A DNA stretch of 64,000 nucleotides from Jacaranda mimosifolia (lineage: Eukaryota; Streptophyta; Magnoliopsida; Lamiales; Bignoniaceae): NCBI GenBank assembly GCA_018894105.1, contig CM032131.1, positions 18,891,578 to 18,955,577 of the forward strand. The letters are read 5' to 3'. A model generated the notes under the pieces. That model was not told the DNA's origin. It saw only the letters and a program-made list of their open reading frames with translations, and searched no databases. The translations under genes and the position numbers were made by a program. Of this stretch, positions 21,380-33,600 are shown one piece after another (within the stretch, counting starts at the first letter, position 1; each line of letters begins with the position of its first letter).

Positions 21380-23690
21380 ATACAGAACAAATGAAGTATA
21401 TATGGCGTTATGTTGAAGTATTCTTCAATTAAAGTGAAATATTATAGTGAGGTTCAGTATGATATGCGGGAAATAAAGTATAAATACAGAACAAACGAAG
21501 TATATATGGCGTTATGTTGAAGTATTCTTCAATTAAAGTGAAATATTGTAGCGATGTTCAGTATAATATGCGGGAAATGACGTACAAATACAGAACAAAT
21601 GAAGTACATATGGTGTTATGTTGAAGTACACTTTATGCAATTGAATAATTAGCTCTAATAATTGTAGGGAGGGTCAAGTATAATATTTTGAGACTATCGA
21701 ACTAGGTGAAGTACATATTTGTACTGGTGATAAGATGAATATAATTGTCAAATGCTCATGTGTTTACAACTTTTAATGCATAAGTATACTTTGGATACTA
21801 CGAATGATAACTCTGATTCGTTGAACACTAGTGGTTATCACTTTAATACTTTACATTATTTTATTCATACCATACTAAATATTACACACATTTTTAGAGT
21901 TTTGTTTGTTAATTACCAAGAAATAAAAGGCAACTCATGAAACAAAACTCAAGTACATAATTGCCGCAATGAAGTACATATGTCCTAAAATCAAGTATAA
22001 ATCTCTCTTATTGAAGTAATATCTCATGTATTTGTTCATGCTCTGGTAGCATATTTTCAGTATAAATGAAGTACAAATACAGAACAAATGAAGTATATAT
22101 AATGTTATGTTGAAGTACACTTTATGCAATTAAATAATTAGTCTCTAATAATTATAGTGAGGGTCAAATACAATATCTTGAGACTATCGTTTGTCCTTAA
22201 ATAAAGTATAAATCTCCCTTATTGAAGTAATATCTCAAACATTTGTTAATGCTCTGGTAGTATATTTTCAGTATAAATGAAGTACAAATATAGAACAAAC
22301 GATGTATATATGGTGTTATATTGAAATACACTTTGTATAAAATCTCCCTTATTGAAGTAATATCTAAGGGTGGGCGTTCGGATCGAGTAATTCGGGTACC
22401 GACCCGATCGAGTCGGGTTTTTTATTTTAAAAAAAATGCGGATTGAGTACCCGTTACTCAAATGAAATTTCAGGTCGAATATCGTGTAGGAAGTCCTACC
22501 CGATCGAGTAGTTCGGGTACCCAATTTTAATTTATATATAAATAAATATATATTATATATAATATATATAATAAGTATATTTATATGTATTGTATATAAA
22601 ATACATATATATCTAAATATATCCAATATATATAATATATGTAAAGATATTTATTATACATAAATATATAATTTAAATGCTTATTATATCCAATATTTGG
22701 CCACTGTTAACACTTAATAGTGGCCAAGCTTTGGCCTTTTGCCTCTGTTAGTCTAACAGAGGCCAAAGTTCATTTCCCTTTTTTTTTTTTTTTTTTTTCT
22801 TCTTTTTAGACTTTTTAGATAATATTTAAATTATTTTTTTAAAAAAAAATCATGTCGGGTACCCGACAATTCGAGTCGGTGTTGGGTAGCTACAATTGCT
22901 ACCCAAAAAATTGGGTACCCGAACCCGACCTACCTGATCCGAACGCCCACCCCTAGTAATATCTCACACATTTGTTCATGCTCTCGGACAACATGCACAT
23001 GCTACCTTTTCACTCTAAATCTAGTACATAATTACCGCAATGAAGTACATATATCCCGAAATCAAGTATAAATCTCCCTTATTGAAAGCACTGATATCTC
23101 GGACAACATGCACATGCTACATTTTCATGCTAAATCAATAAATAAAACACTTGAAGTATAGAACTTCAATAATAGAGTACAATTTTAGGTAAAATGAAGT
23201 GCAATTTCAGATAAACGAAGTACAATTTTATAAAAAATGAAGTACAATTCCAAAACACTTCAAGTATAAGACGCCATCAATTGCAGTACAATTTTGGATA
23301 ATCAATTAGTAGAATCCTTGAAGTATAAAACTTAAATAATAGAGTACAATTTTATGTAAAATAAAGTATAATTTTAGGTAATGAAGTACAATTTTATATA
23401 AAAAGAAGTACAATTTTAGAATACTTGAAGAATAAAACTCTAGTAATTGCAGTACAATTTTGGATAATTAATAAATAAAACCCTCGAAGTATAAAAATTC
23501 AATAATAAAGTACAATTTTATGTAAAATGAAGTATAAAATAAAGTACAATTCAGATAAATGAAGTACAATTTTATATAAAAAGAAGTACAATTCCAGAAC
23601 ACTTGAAGTATAAGACGCTAGCAATTGCAGTACAATTTTGGATAATCAATTAGTAGAACACTTGAAGTATAAAACTTAAATAATAGAGTA
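21380..23690. repeat. Central AGTACA-rich repeats of the inverted-repeat element
   Basis: At 21380-21640 and 22050-22330 there are units of about 105 bp with TATGGCGTTATGTTGAAGTA, GTGAAATATTGTAGCGAGGT and AAGTACAAATACAGAACAAA. At 23140-23700 the units change to short AATGAAGTACAATTTTA words mixed with CTTGAAGTATAAAACTT. A hAT-type MITE interrupts at 22366-22956. No protein frame is maintained. Confidence 0.75.
22366..22956. mobile_element. hAT-type MITE with exact 8-bp target duplication
   Basis: Ends are AAGGGTGGGCGTTCGGATC and, from the right on minus, CTAGGGGTGGGCGTTCGGATC. It is flanked by TAATATCT on both sides (22358-22365 and 22957-22964), and the empty-site sequence GAAGTAATATCTCACAC survives elsewhere in the host repeat. 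Terminal regions carry GGGTACC/CGGGT words. Near the centre are two short hairpins: CCACTGTTAACACTTAATAGTGG as stem-loop arms at about 22700-22725 and CCTCTGTTAG/CTAACAGAGG at about 22741-22762. Non-autonomous, 591 bp. Confidence 0.8.
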
Positions 23691-23694
23691 CAAT

Positions 23695-24300
23695 TTTAGG
23701 TTGAAGTATAAAACTTGAATGTTTTGTGCTACAATTCCTTGTAAAATGTACTTTACATAAATAGATTATATACTCCTACTTTTAGATAATGTGTACTGAA
23801 ATGTTGAATATTTTGTACTACAATTGGTTGTAAAATGTACTTTTCATATATATTACCACTTATACTAATGTATTCTAAAAAGTTGAATATTTTGTACTAG
23901 AATTGCTTGTAAAATATACTTTATATAAACAGATTATATACTACCACTTCTAGTAATGTGTACTGAAATGTTGAATGTTTTGTACTGCAATTACTTGAAA
24001 AATATACTTTACATAAACAGATTATATACTACTACTTTTAGATAATGTGTACTAAAAGGTTGAATATTTTGTACTGTAATTGCTTGTAAAATGTACTTTA
24101 GATAAACAAATTGTATACTACCAGTTTCAGATAATATTTATTGAAAGGTTGAACGTTTTGTACTACAATCACTTGTAAAATGTACTTTAGATAAACAAAT
24201 TATATACTACTATTTCTTTTAAAATGTACTGAAAGGTTGAATATTTTGTATTATAATTTCTTGTAAAATATACTTTACATAAACAGATTATATACTACTA
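23695..24300 (-). repeat. Inverted tandem array, about 7 units
   Basis: The same ~85-bp unit as 19750-21135 but on the minus strand: TTTTGTACTACAATTGCTTG, TAAAATGTACTTTACATAAA, CAGATTATATACTACTACTT, then AGATAATGTGTACTGAAAGG. With the left array it makes the element a very large imperfect hairpin. Confidence 0.85.
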
Positions 24301-24830
24301 CAATTCCAATAAGTCCTAAGTTCTTCAAAATTCATCTCCTTCTTCATATCGACATCTCCGGCAAACACTCTTTTTGCTGATTAAGAAAAAAAATACAAGA
24401 TGGAGAGAATGACCTGGTAATAACTGAGAAAATAAACTGGGAAGAATGAAAATAAACCGAGAAAATAACCTGAAAATGATGAAAATAAATTAAGAAGGTG
24501 GAAATGCAGTGGTCGCGCTAGTGGTGGTGGTGTCATCGGGTTCCTCGTTCGCGCCGTCAAGCTCAATTTGCTTCTTAGACTTTTTTTTTTTTTTTTTCTT
24601 TCTTTCTTCTGATGATGAAAGATGAAGGTGGGGTTTAGTGTTTGGGAATGGAGATAAATGGTGTTTGGTTGTGTGGATAGAAAAGAAGTGAGGAAAATGA
24701 GTGAAAAATATTGTACTTAAGGGTATTTTTGCCAAATCAAGTGGGTAGGGAGTGATCTCTAAAATTTTAACAAAACTAGGGAGTTCATTCTATTAAAATT
24801 CAAGTGGGGACTGAACATGAATTTGAAATG

Positions 24831-25078
24831 TGGTTTTGGTACTTTTTAATAAGTGCCCCAAGATATATATATATATATATATATATAGGAAAGAAAAAGA
24901 ATAAAGAATTAATGGACACAATAAAATTAAGTGGTTATCCTCACAAAATCTCAAGATATATATTTCTTTTTTTCTGTACCACAAGATGAACTAAAATTAA
25001 ACTCAAAATAATCGGGAAAAAATAAATACTTAATATTCCTAATTCACCATCGCATATGACCTCAAAAGCCTTAAGTCC
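24831..25078. promoter_or_regulatory. Upstream region of the first small-protein gene
   Basis: About 250 bp between the inverted-repeat element and the ATG at 25079. It holds an (AT)n run at 24863-24888 and no clear TATA box at a fixed distance. The gene's promoter may therefore reach into the transposon end. This is an inference from spacing only. Confidence 0.2.
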
Positions 25079-25405
25079 ATGGAGAAGTCATCAGCTGAGA
25101 ACAGTATTGATGCAAAAGAAGAGGTGATGTTGTCATGCTGGGGACGTCTGATGCTGATGTTTTCGTGGAAGGGCAGAAGCCCAAAAGTACATAATAATAA
25201 TAATAACAGAAGATCAATGAAAAGAAGTGCTCGCAAAGCATACTCTGCAGGTGCTTTTAGATACAGTCCATTGAGCTATGCTCAAAACTTTGATGAAGGC
25301 CGTAATGAATGGGATACACACGACGACCAAGACTCTTTCTCTCGTGCCTTTTCCTCAAGGTATGCTGCACCTTTTTCATCCACTTCCAGTCATCTGCAGA
25401 AATAG
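25079..25405 (+). CDS. Small basic plant protein, function unknown (tandem copy 1)
   Basis: A single open frame of 108 codons starting MEKSSAENSIDAKEEVMLSC. Visible parts are a hydrophobic or aromatic N-terminal stretch (SCWGRLMLMFSWKG, residues about 19-32), a basic Asn/Arg/Lys-rich middle (residues 33-54), then FRYSPLSYAQNFDEG (about 60-74) and FSSRYAAP near the C-terminus. This FRY-PLSYAQNFD...FSSRYA pattern recurs in short uncharacterised proteins of flowering plants as I recall them; no activity is established. The paralogue at 27009 keeps the same motifs in the same order, which supports real coding. GTATGC after CTCAAG resembles a splice donor but the frame stays open through it in both copies. 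A (CA)n run lies just 3' of the stop. Confidence 0.7.
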   Translation: MEKSSAENSIDAKEEVMLSCWGRLMLMFSWKGRSPKVHNNNNNRRSMKRSARKAYSAGAFRYSPLSYAQNFDEGRNEWDTHDDQDSFSRAFSSRYAAPFSSTSSHLQK

Positions 25406-25421
25406 ATATTGAAGAAAAAAA

Positions 25422-25425
<4 letters not shown>

Positions 25426-25463
<38 letters not shown>
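25426..25463. repeat. (CA)n microsatellite in the presumed 3' UTR
   Basis: About 19 uninterrupted CA units beginning about 20 bp after the stop of the 25079 gene. The open frames of repeated His-Thr or Cys-Val across it are artefacts. Confidence 0.95.
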
Positions 25464-25466
<3 letters not shown>

Positions 25467-26198
25467 ACGATGTATACACTTCATTAATTAATTAAATTTA
25501 CATTTTCTCTTTAATATTTTAATTGCCATTGCTCTCCTATTGGGGGGATGTGGAGTTTAGTTAGTAGATAGAGATGAAAGAAAATGTACTTTGTATGCTG
25601 TTCTAGCATGGTTGGACGAACGAACATGTTATGGACACTTTTTCTCCAATTAATCAAATTAGATAGGCCTGTGTGTATTTTTTATTTTTTTTTCCCTTGT
25701 TGAAGAAAAGAGAAATTCATTGAACTCAATAAATCAAAGTAAAAATATAATTGGGAATATCCTCCCATTCATAGAGACTAGTATATATAATTATGAAAAC
25801 CTCTAGCAAGAGTATGAGTTGCTATATTAGCTTGCCTCCTTACTGAACATCTAATTGAGAAGTGTCGGACCTACGAGTTAAATTATCCTTGCAATCCTAA
25901 ATAATCCAATCAAATTCAGTGGCGTCATGAAAATCTCTAGCTTTTAAAGCATACGCAATCTCTAGAGCATAAGCAAAAATGGAATTTTAATACCAACGTT
26001 ATATTATGTTAGATATGCGGGTTACAACATGTGGCTCATGTTAGTCTAAAATATATAAGTTATACATAATCATATAAAAATAACCATAGAAATCATTATA
26101 TGGAAGTGGAAGTATTATAATAGGAGTTTAGGTAATGAGCTCAATTCACGACATGAGATTTATAAAAAAAACTATCACAACAAAAAATATCTATTGCA

Positions 26199-26229
<31 letters not shown>

Positions 26230-27008
26230 CCTATTTTAAGATGAACAGATATCTTCTCATATATAAAACACATAGTTTATTTCTACATAATAGATTTTGA
26301 ATTCTTAAATGTATTTATTTTGTTCAAAATTATGTTCCTCCACCCCAATATTGTAACTCTTATTTTACTTGTCATGGAGGTTTAGATGATAATTGAAAAA
26401 AATTAAATTTTTTATATTTCTCCAGTATTGCCCTAAAGAATAGTAATTTAGATTGTGGGGCATGTTGAATAATTATATTAAATGAGAGGAGAATTTTTGA
26501 AAGAAGAAAAATCTTGTTTTAAATAAATAACAACTAATAATTTTGAAGCATTAAAAAAAAAAAAATCACAAAAATTTTGATATGTAGAGATTGTATAGAA
26601 TGAAAAGATTTTGCAGTAAATATCATTGCATGGTCCCAACTTGTTGATTGCTTTTTACAACCACAAGTTGGACAATGTTAATTCCATGGTTCAAAGTTCT
26701 TCTAGTTGCAAAATTAAATAGTATTTATGATAGTACAAAATATTTATGAATTATATTATAACCATGCCAAGGCCCAAACTAAGGAGATATATATTTATAT
26801 ATATGTATGTAAAAGAATTGATGGCTTGTCCATATCTATTAATATACATATAGAAGAATCTCATGATATATATATATATGTAATAAAATCTTGCTTTTTC
26901 CTCCACATGCTGAGAATTATATAAATTAAAGTCAATAAATAGCTAAAATCTCATCAATATAAAATTAATTTTTTTTCATGAAACTCAAAAATGTGAAAGA
27001 TCGACGCC
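25464..27008. other. AT-rich spacer between the paired genes
   Basis: No gene or element border is supported. It includes a (TA)n run at 26198-26226 and TATATATG runs near 26790 and 26866. The only conserved-looking sequence is in the flanking paralogues. Confidence 0.4.
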
Positions 27009-27265
27009 ATGGAGAAATATTCATCATCTTCTAAGAAAAAAAGGGAGATGTTGTCATGGTGGTGGGGGCGTCTCACGCTCATGCTTTTATGCATGAGAAG
27101 CAAAAAAAAAAAAACAACACAAAAAGACCACCATATACTTGTAGCTTTAATTACAGATACAGTCCTCATAGCTATTCTCTAAACTTTGATGAAAATCATA
27201 ACCAACCCTCTTCCTTGCCCACTTTTTCCTCCAGGTATGCTGCACCCAACTCAAATAATTATTAA
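27009..27265 (+). pseudogene. Small basic plant protein (tandem copy 2), frameshifted
   Basis: The ATG at 27009 opens MEKYSSSSKKKREMLSWWWG, parallel to the 25079 gene. After a run of 13 A at about 27102-27114 the frame no longer matches. The family C-terminus (FNYRYSPHSYSLNFDEN and FSSRYAAPNSNNY) continues in another frame to a stop at 27265. A one-base length change in the poly-A run would explain it: a true null allele, a sequencing error in a homopolymer, or a real frameshift. The start codons of the copies are 1930 bp apart, so this is a local duplication. Confidence 0.65.
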
Positions 27266-27794
27266 ACATGCAACCTCCCAAAATTCTTCTTTTTATTTTA
27301 ATTTATATATAATCACAACAATTATGCTAAGAATGAATTTTACTTTATTCTCACTACTTAAGCTTTTTATTATTAATGTTTTGTTTTTGAGGAAATTCAT
27401 GAAAGGAAATCTTCAAATTTGTTATTAATTACGAGGTCTAGAGTGATTTCTTTTTTTTTTAATCATATTTTAGAATTGGATTGTAATAAACATACAGTGG
27501 AAAACAAGTAAAGGGGACAAATAAAGTTTATAATCTGTATGATTAAAGATTTCAACACCGCATATTATGATCTTAATTTCATTTTTTTCTTACCCAATTT
27601 ATTGAATATTGATATCCCAACAATTATGTTTCTTTTTTCTTTTTTCTTTTTTTTGTAATAGTGATATAGGAATACATTTGAACTACTAGGACGAATTGGG
27701 CAGACTGTTCACATGGTTGAGGGGAGATATTAAATTACTTGCTCCGAACCAATTAAATCATGATCAATTTAGATCTATTTCTATGCACATACAA
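27266..27794. other. Spacer 3' of the second paralogue
   Basis: AT-rich, with a pyrimidine run at about 27629-27655. Nothing else supported. Confidence 0.4.
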
Positions 27795-28166
27795 TACTTA
27801 AAAAAATTAGAAATTCGCTATGAAAAAATTATTATAAAATTAATTTCATAATTATGGGTATAAATTATATCTAAAAATTCCCGTTTTAAGTGTATTTATT
27901 TAAATTATAAACAATAAAAATTATTAACTATCAACTCTGTAGCCTTATTCATTCAAAGTACAACAAATTAGCAATGAATTTTTCGTACAAAAATTAATAA
28001 TATATAAATAAAGAATAATCATCAACTACAAATTAGTCGAAGCAAGGGTTAGAGCGAAGAGATCATCTATTTTATATTTAATTAGGTCAATTTCATACCA
28101 TAGTTATAAATTTTCAGTATCAACTACTAATTTGTCGTAGTTGATACCCTAATTTTTTTTATAGTG
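27795..28166. mobile_element. CACTA-type MITE, second member of the 18323 pair
   Basis: The right end read inward is CACTATAAAAAAAATTAGGG and the left is TACTTAAAAAAATTAG. It shares with 18323-18677 the segments CGTACAAAAATTAATA-like and GTAGTTGATACCCT. No coding content. Confidence 0.45.
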
Positions 28167-29187
28167 ATATACAGTCAAATAAATCGGAAACATCTTGTCT
28201 CTGCACTTATGTAATATCCGTTAAATTTTGATTAGTCTTATAAATTAGAGGTGGCAAAGTGAGTTGGAATCATGGGTCAACCTAATCCAATTCATTCTAG
28301 TTGAATTAGCCTTAAATTTTTTAAAATTGGTCCAACATGGTTAATTAAAGCCAAAAAAATTGACCAAGTTCAACAAACTTAACAAAACTATCTTTTAAAT
28401 TATTGATCACAAATCATATGATTCTCACTTGCTCATTTTTTTTTCCAGATCTCAACCTTTTGGATTATTAATAATTTTTAAAGTAAATAAACATTTTGGA
28501 CTTTAAACCTGTTATAACGAATTAGCTGTCTAGAATTCTCTTGAAATACAAATTTTAGCATACGAACAATATCTTTAAGTTCTATGAAAAAATATTGCGT
28601 AGATAGATTAATTTAACAAGTTTTAAATTTGTGGTATAGCTAGTATTGCATTAATGATGAGACTGACACAGATTTCACGGCTGTTCAATTTTGAAAAATA
28701 AAAACAGATTCAATGTTAGAACGGGAATGTATATGTCAAAAATAATATGACATAAAATGTATTATTATAATCGTTCTCATATAAAATACAATACTTGATT
28801 TATCAAACACAAATCTAGAGGAGAGGAATTTCAAGTTATATATATAGGCACTTTGGATCTTTTATTTTAGTTTGATTAATATATATCAAGTGTATATAAT
28901 TTTTACTCTGTCATTTTTATTAAAGAAATATTTTATATATTTGGTATATATTCATGAAATAGAATAAAAAATAAAATATAAAATGACATACAAAATTCTT
29001 TTTTATATATGGGGGACAATTATATATATAACTAAGACAGAAGATCCGGGTTGGTTTAACCAAGGAAAGAGATATATCCACAAACGTAAATGTGTACATG
29101 CATGAATATATGAAAACTAACAAAGAATAGAAAGAGGGCAATTAGTCCAAACTAAAGCATGAGAAAATACGGGTTGACCAATATGAG
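28167..29187. other. Region 3' of the OPT gene
   Basis: At 28245-28390 there is a degraded AGAGGTGGCAAAGTGAGTTG repeat end of the hAT-like type. At 28780-28900 there is a partial relative of the 17943 MITE. The final part up to 29187 presumably contains the OPT 3' UTR; no polyadenylation site can be fixed from sequence alone. Confidence 0.35.
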
Positions 29188-32100
29188 TCAGAGCACAGGA
29201 CAACCATCAACTGCTATACCTTTAGCAGTTGGACATGAGACCAAATCACAGTGCTCTCCTTCGGAACCCCACCAAGAAATGCCTACATTCTCAACCCCAA
29301 GGCAGAAATACAACAATACCCCCATGAAAGCCAGCCCAGCATCTAATGCTGCCGAAAGAACATAATTGTACCTCTGCCACCACCCCTTTCTGTACCTGAA
29401 AACAAAGTAGTTAAATATCGTCCCCACAAATATCCAACTATTAAAGTTGAGCGTCGAAGCCGGAGGCATAGCGGCCGTTGCCCCAAGCAGCACCGGAATG
29501 TTTATTTGCTTTATCCATTTCTTGCTGGGGAACGCTTTGTGCAGCGCCCAAACGCAAATGGGCGCAAAAGCGCCTCCCAAAAACCACCAGTTGAGGGCAC
29601 TGTAATTTCCAAGAGATCCAAATATTCTCTTTGGTCCTACTAAGCCCCAGATGACGGATGCATCGAAGAAAACGCGGTCGTTTGGACAGGTCCATGGACT
29701 ATTGGGAGGAAGTAACTGATCCTGGCATATGTTTTCAATGCTTGTTAGGAGATACCACGCTACAGCTACGTTGATTGTTCCGGCTATGATTGTGCCTACC
29801 AACTGAACTATGAACATTGATCTTGGTGGGACTTTCATGTAATGGCCTAGCTTGAAATCATTCAGGAAAGACACTGCTTGGCTCATGCTTATGTATCCAT
29901 ATGTTTTGAAGCACACATTGGCTATTGGCCTCCCTGGATATATAATTCCTATTATGTATTCTGTGATAACGTTAAGCCCTGGTGTCTGGTAACGAAAGGA
30001 AGCACACGAATTATCAGAATTATGCACAATGCACTACATATTAGAATGAGTATATATAGGGAAACTTGTATTTTTCGTTATGTAATTTTGCTCACTCGTC
30101 ATTTCATCCCATAACGTGCAAGGTTGCAATTTTAGTTTTACATGTATAAAAAACTTATCGCTTTTAGCCCAATTTTCACCGGAGCTCTAAATATTGACTA
30201 GACACGTTGAGTGGGTCCAATTTAGTGCTTTTTGCCTTGTTAATAGGCCAACTTTGCATTTCCAGCCAATTTTTAGAGCTCCGGCAAAAATAGATCTAAA
30301 TGATATACAAGTTATAGAATGAAATCGTAGGGTGTGCAAAATTAAAGGATGAAGAATGTAATTTTTCGAGTATAAATATACATACCTGATTTGTAGTAGC
30401 TGTTATTATGCTTATTGGGAGGGTAAAGACCAAAGCAAGGCCTGCTGCAAAGATGAGCCCCCACCATGGCAATTGAACTTGATCTTTCATGAAGATACAA
30501 AGTGCTAGGGAGACAACCAACGACAGCACAAGCATAACATAAAACCACCAACTCGGGATGTCTTTGTATTTCTTCATAAGTCTTGTGTGAATATCCGGCT
30601 TTCCTTTGTGCGAAGCTTGATACCGTTCATAAATCTCCCTGTTATGTTGTAATATTTGTAACATGTTAGAAATTTTCCATTTGGTAAATCAACTTTTGTT
30701 GTTAGAGTACTCAAGACTTACTTTCCATTAAACATGGCCACATGTGTAAGAGTAGCCACCACCGCAGCAAAGTTAAGGGCATAAGCCAGAGCAAAGAAGA
30801 TACTCAAGTTGATCCGACCCCGCTGCTCGTAGGCTGGCAAGTCAATCTCAAACTTTTCATTCACAATAGCTGACACATTATACAACTGTCCCTGGTGATT
30901 GAATAAATGGGAGGAAAAGAAGGGATATGTTTTTGCATTGTAGACATTAAATCCCCAGTAGGTAATAGGAACCAAGATGTATACAACAGCAACATAGCCC
31001 ACGAAAACATTAAAAATGGCGAAGAATGGGGAGACAAGTGGACTTCCAAGATATGATGCCACGACCGACCAATCAAAGGTGAGGGAGGCAATTCCAAGGC
31101 CAGCCATACCAGAGCCTATTTGTTGGGCTGTTATTGACTTAGGAAATGCCAAGCAGAGCAAAGACATGTTTTGCAAGGTCTGGAAGAGGTATCCAGGGAA
31201 AATGTACCAAGAGAAGCTGCAAGCTAGAGCAATGAGAAAGAATCTTGCTCTCGAGTTTGTCCTGCTATCCTTTTCATGAAGGGCCCTGCAAAATGTATTC
31301 AACAAAATCTCTGTTAATATTAGGTCCCATTTCTGGTTTCTATTGTGTATGTCTCTATCTTTTTATTTTACTCAATTTTCGATTGTCAAGCAAATTTCAT
31401 GCATAGTTATTATGAGAGCAAAGCGCACTATAGCACAAAGGTATGTTGGGACCATAGCACATATTCATTGAAAAAATGCATACCATATGAAAGTATTTCA
31501 TATTTTTATAATATAGTCGTAGACTAATAATGACAATAAATTTAAATAATTATAGAATATATAAACAACTAAACATAAAATAAAAAAAAAAATAATAATA
31601 ATAATAAAAGAACGAACTTAAATTATTCAACAAACACAAATAATATAGCCATGAAAATACAAAACAAACCCTACCGGAATACTGCATTTTCCGTTTGATA
31701 ATTTTTTTTTTATTTTGCAAATTCATCCTATAACTTGTAAAATTACAATTTTTGTTATATGTGTATAAAAAATTTATCACGTTTAGCATGATGTTTGCCA
31801 AAATTCTAAAAATTGACCAGAAAAGCTCTGAAGAAGAAGATCCAATGCTAGCTCAACTTTTCTGATCAAACTTTTGATCTCCAACAAAAATCACGCTAAA
31901 TGCAACAAAAAAATTTATATTATACAAGCAGGACTAAAATTGCTATTTTATAAGATATGAGATGAAATTATAAATAAAACAAAATTATTGGACAAAAAAT
32001 GCAATTTTCCCCAAACCCTACTTTCCAAAATTATAACACTAAAAATATCACCCTAAATTTTAGTTTGAATTCCTAATACTGGTAAATCGCCCAAAGCATG

Positions 32101-33600
32101 CGCTTTGCACATATGTCTATAGCCCACGAAGCATGCTGGAGCAAGGGCCTCTGCGAAATAACAAGGCAAAGAGTATTTATTAACAACCACCAAAAAAATG
32201 TTCAGAGTCCTGTACAAAATGACAGTCCAAAATTTGTAAGGTAACTTACAGCAGGTAACTTCATTACTTTCAGGTCAATTGGTGGTATCTGGGGTCATTA
32301 ATGGGCAAGTTACCTTTTCAGAAAATGGCATAACAATAAATGCTCACTCTTCTTCTTACTTTTTCTTAAGGGAAAAAAAAAAAAAAAAAAAAAAGGAAAT
32401 TAAGCATGCATCAGGATGAAGGGAGGACTATTAATTATTATTTGCTGCACAATGTATTACCTAAAGAGAGAAACTTGAACAAGACTGCTTGGCCACCACA
32501 TCTCTGCTGGCTCTACCACATACTTTCTCAAAATTCCAGCCCATCCATAACCCAAAACCTGCACCTCCAAATGAATAAATACATATACGCAAATTACCCA
32601 TTAATAAAAATGAATATGTATCAAAGGACAAGTACTATTATTCACCAAAAAGAAAAAAAAAATAGAAAACCGTCTCAATTACATCATTTAGATAATGTTT
32701 ATACTATATTAAAAAAAAAAAAAAATCTCTTTATACTCACAAATGATTGTTTTCACATTACTACACCAAAACATAATATACCCGTTATACCAATAAAGCC
32801 ACTTCTTTTTTCTTTTATTTCTCCGCTTTCTTTTTTTCTTCCTATACAATTCACAAATGAATCCCGTATTCTTTCTAATATTAATCCCACAAAATCAATC
32901 CTTCAACTATTGTTAAATTATAATATTTATTATTTTATTATTATTACAGAGACAGCGCGCCATGGTAACTAGATAAAGATCAGAAATAAACTGCTAACAG
33001 CCCAAAGAATCAAAATTTATTACCTCTACGGAGAGGGGGGTGGGAAAAAAGGTAAAAAAGATAACAAAATAGTTAAACCTGAGTGGTGATAACAAGAAGC
33101 CAACTAGCCAAGAAGGAGATATTCCTCTTATAAAGAGCCTTAATGATATCAACAATGCCAACTGCATAGGCAGATCCACCACCAAAGGCGGAACCAGCAT
33201 TGGCAAATATCGAAATCAAGACGTGCTCCTTCATGTTAAACGGCCCCGGGTTGAGCGAAAACTCCCTCGACCCAAACCCGGGCAGCCTGAACTTGTTCTC
33301 GGGCAGCACATGGGCCATGAAGCGGCCGACGGGCAGCGCCGCCACTTGCACGGATATCATGGTTATGGTTAGGGGCTCCGTCCTGTAACTGAAGAAAGTG
33401 TTGAGAAACGACAGAAGCATGCAAGAAAAAATCCCAAGAAACCACATCCGAAACGTCCATACGGGTAGGGTCGGGTCATCATCATTGGGCACCGTCAGCC
33501 GGACTTCTTCTATGGGGGAGACCTCTTTTTCTTCCTCATCAATATCTCCCCCAACTTTGGCTGAAGGGCCTCTTTCTGGGTCTGTTTCGGAGGAAGCCAT
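29188..33600 (-). CDS. OPT: Oligopeptide transporter, OPT family
   Basis: Five exons on the minus strand: 33600-33079, 32558-32461, 31285-30722, 30638-30386 and 29985-29188. All have GT..AG introns (520, 1175, 83 and 400 bp), and the joined frame is open for 744 codons, normal for the family. Exon 1 is an acidic cytosolic N-terminus (residues 1-40, [17 protein letters not shown]) then the first membrane helices. The signature NPGPF is at residues 117-121 and HYMKVPPR at about 528-534. Exon 2, easily missed, encodes [20 protein letters not shown]; the AG|G arginine codon bridges exons 2 and 3. The C-terminus ends [13 protein letters not shown]. Family knowledge: proton-coupled plasma-membrane carriers of short peptides, glutathione or metal complexes; the substrate here is not deducible. 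No damage seen. Confidence 0.96.

Larger units (their letters stand above)
19079..24830. mobile_element. Large inverted-repeat element with tandem-repeat arms
   Basis: The ends form a long imperfect terminal inverted repeat. On the left are CTCCCCACTTGATTTTCTAA, AACTCCCTAC, ATCACTCCCCAAAT and AAATACCCTTA. On the right, read on minus, are GTCCCCACTTGAATTTTA, GAACTCCCTAG, ATCACTCCCTACC and AAATACCCTTAAG. Inside each end is about 300-500 bp of coding-like or CT-rich sequence, then an array of ~85-bp units in opposite orientations (19750-21135 and 23695-24300). The middle is filled with other AGTACA-rich repeats. No transposase is seen and no clean target duplication was found. It is a non-autonomous foldback or MULE-like element of a family I do not recognise. 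Confidence 0.65.

Noticed and set aside
25257..25491. Frames of repeated Val-Cys or His-Thr
   Set aside because: Products of the (CA)n microsatellite at 25426-25463.
32406..32972. 188-codon plus-strand open frame
   Set aside because: It is antisense to OPT exon 2 (32461-32558) and intron sequence; the minus-strand exon has correct splice sites and family residues.
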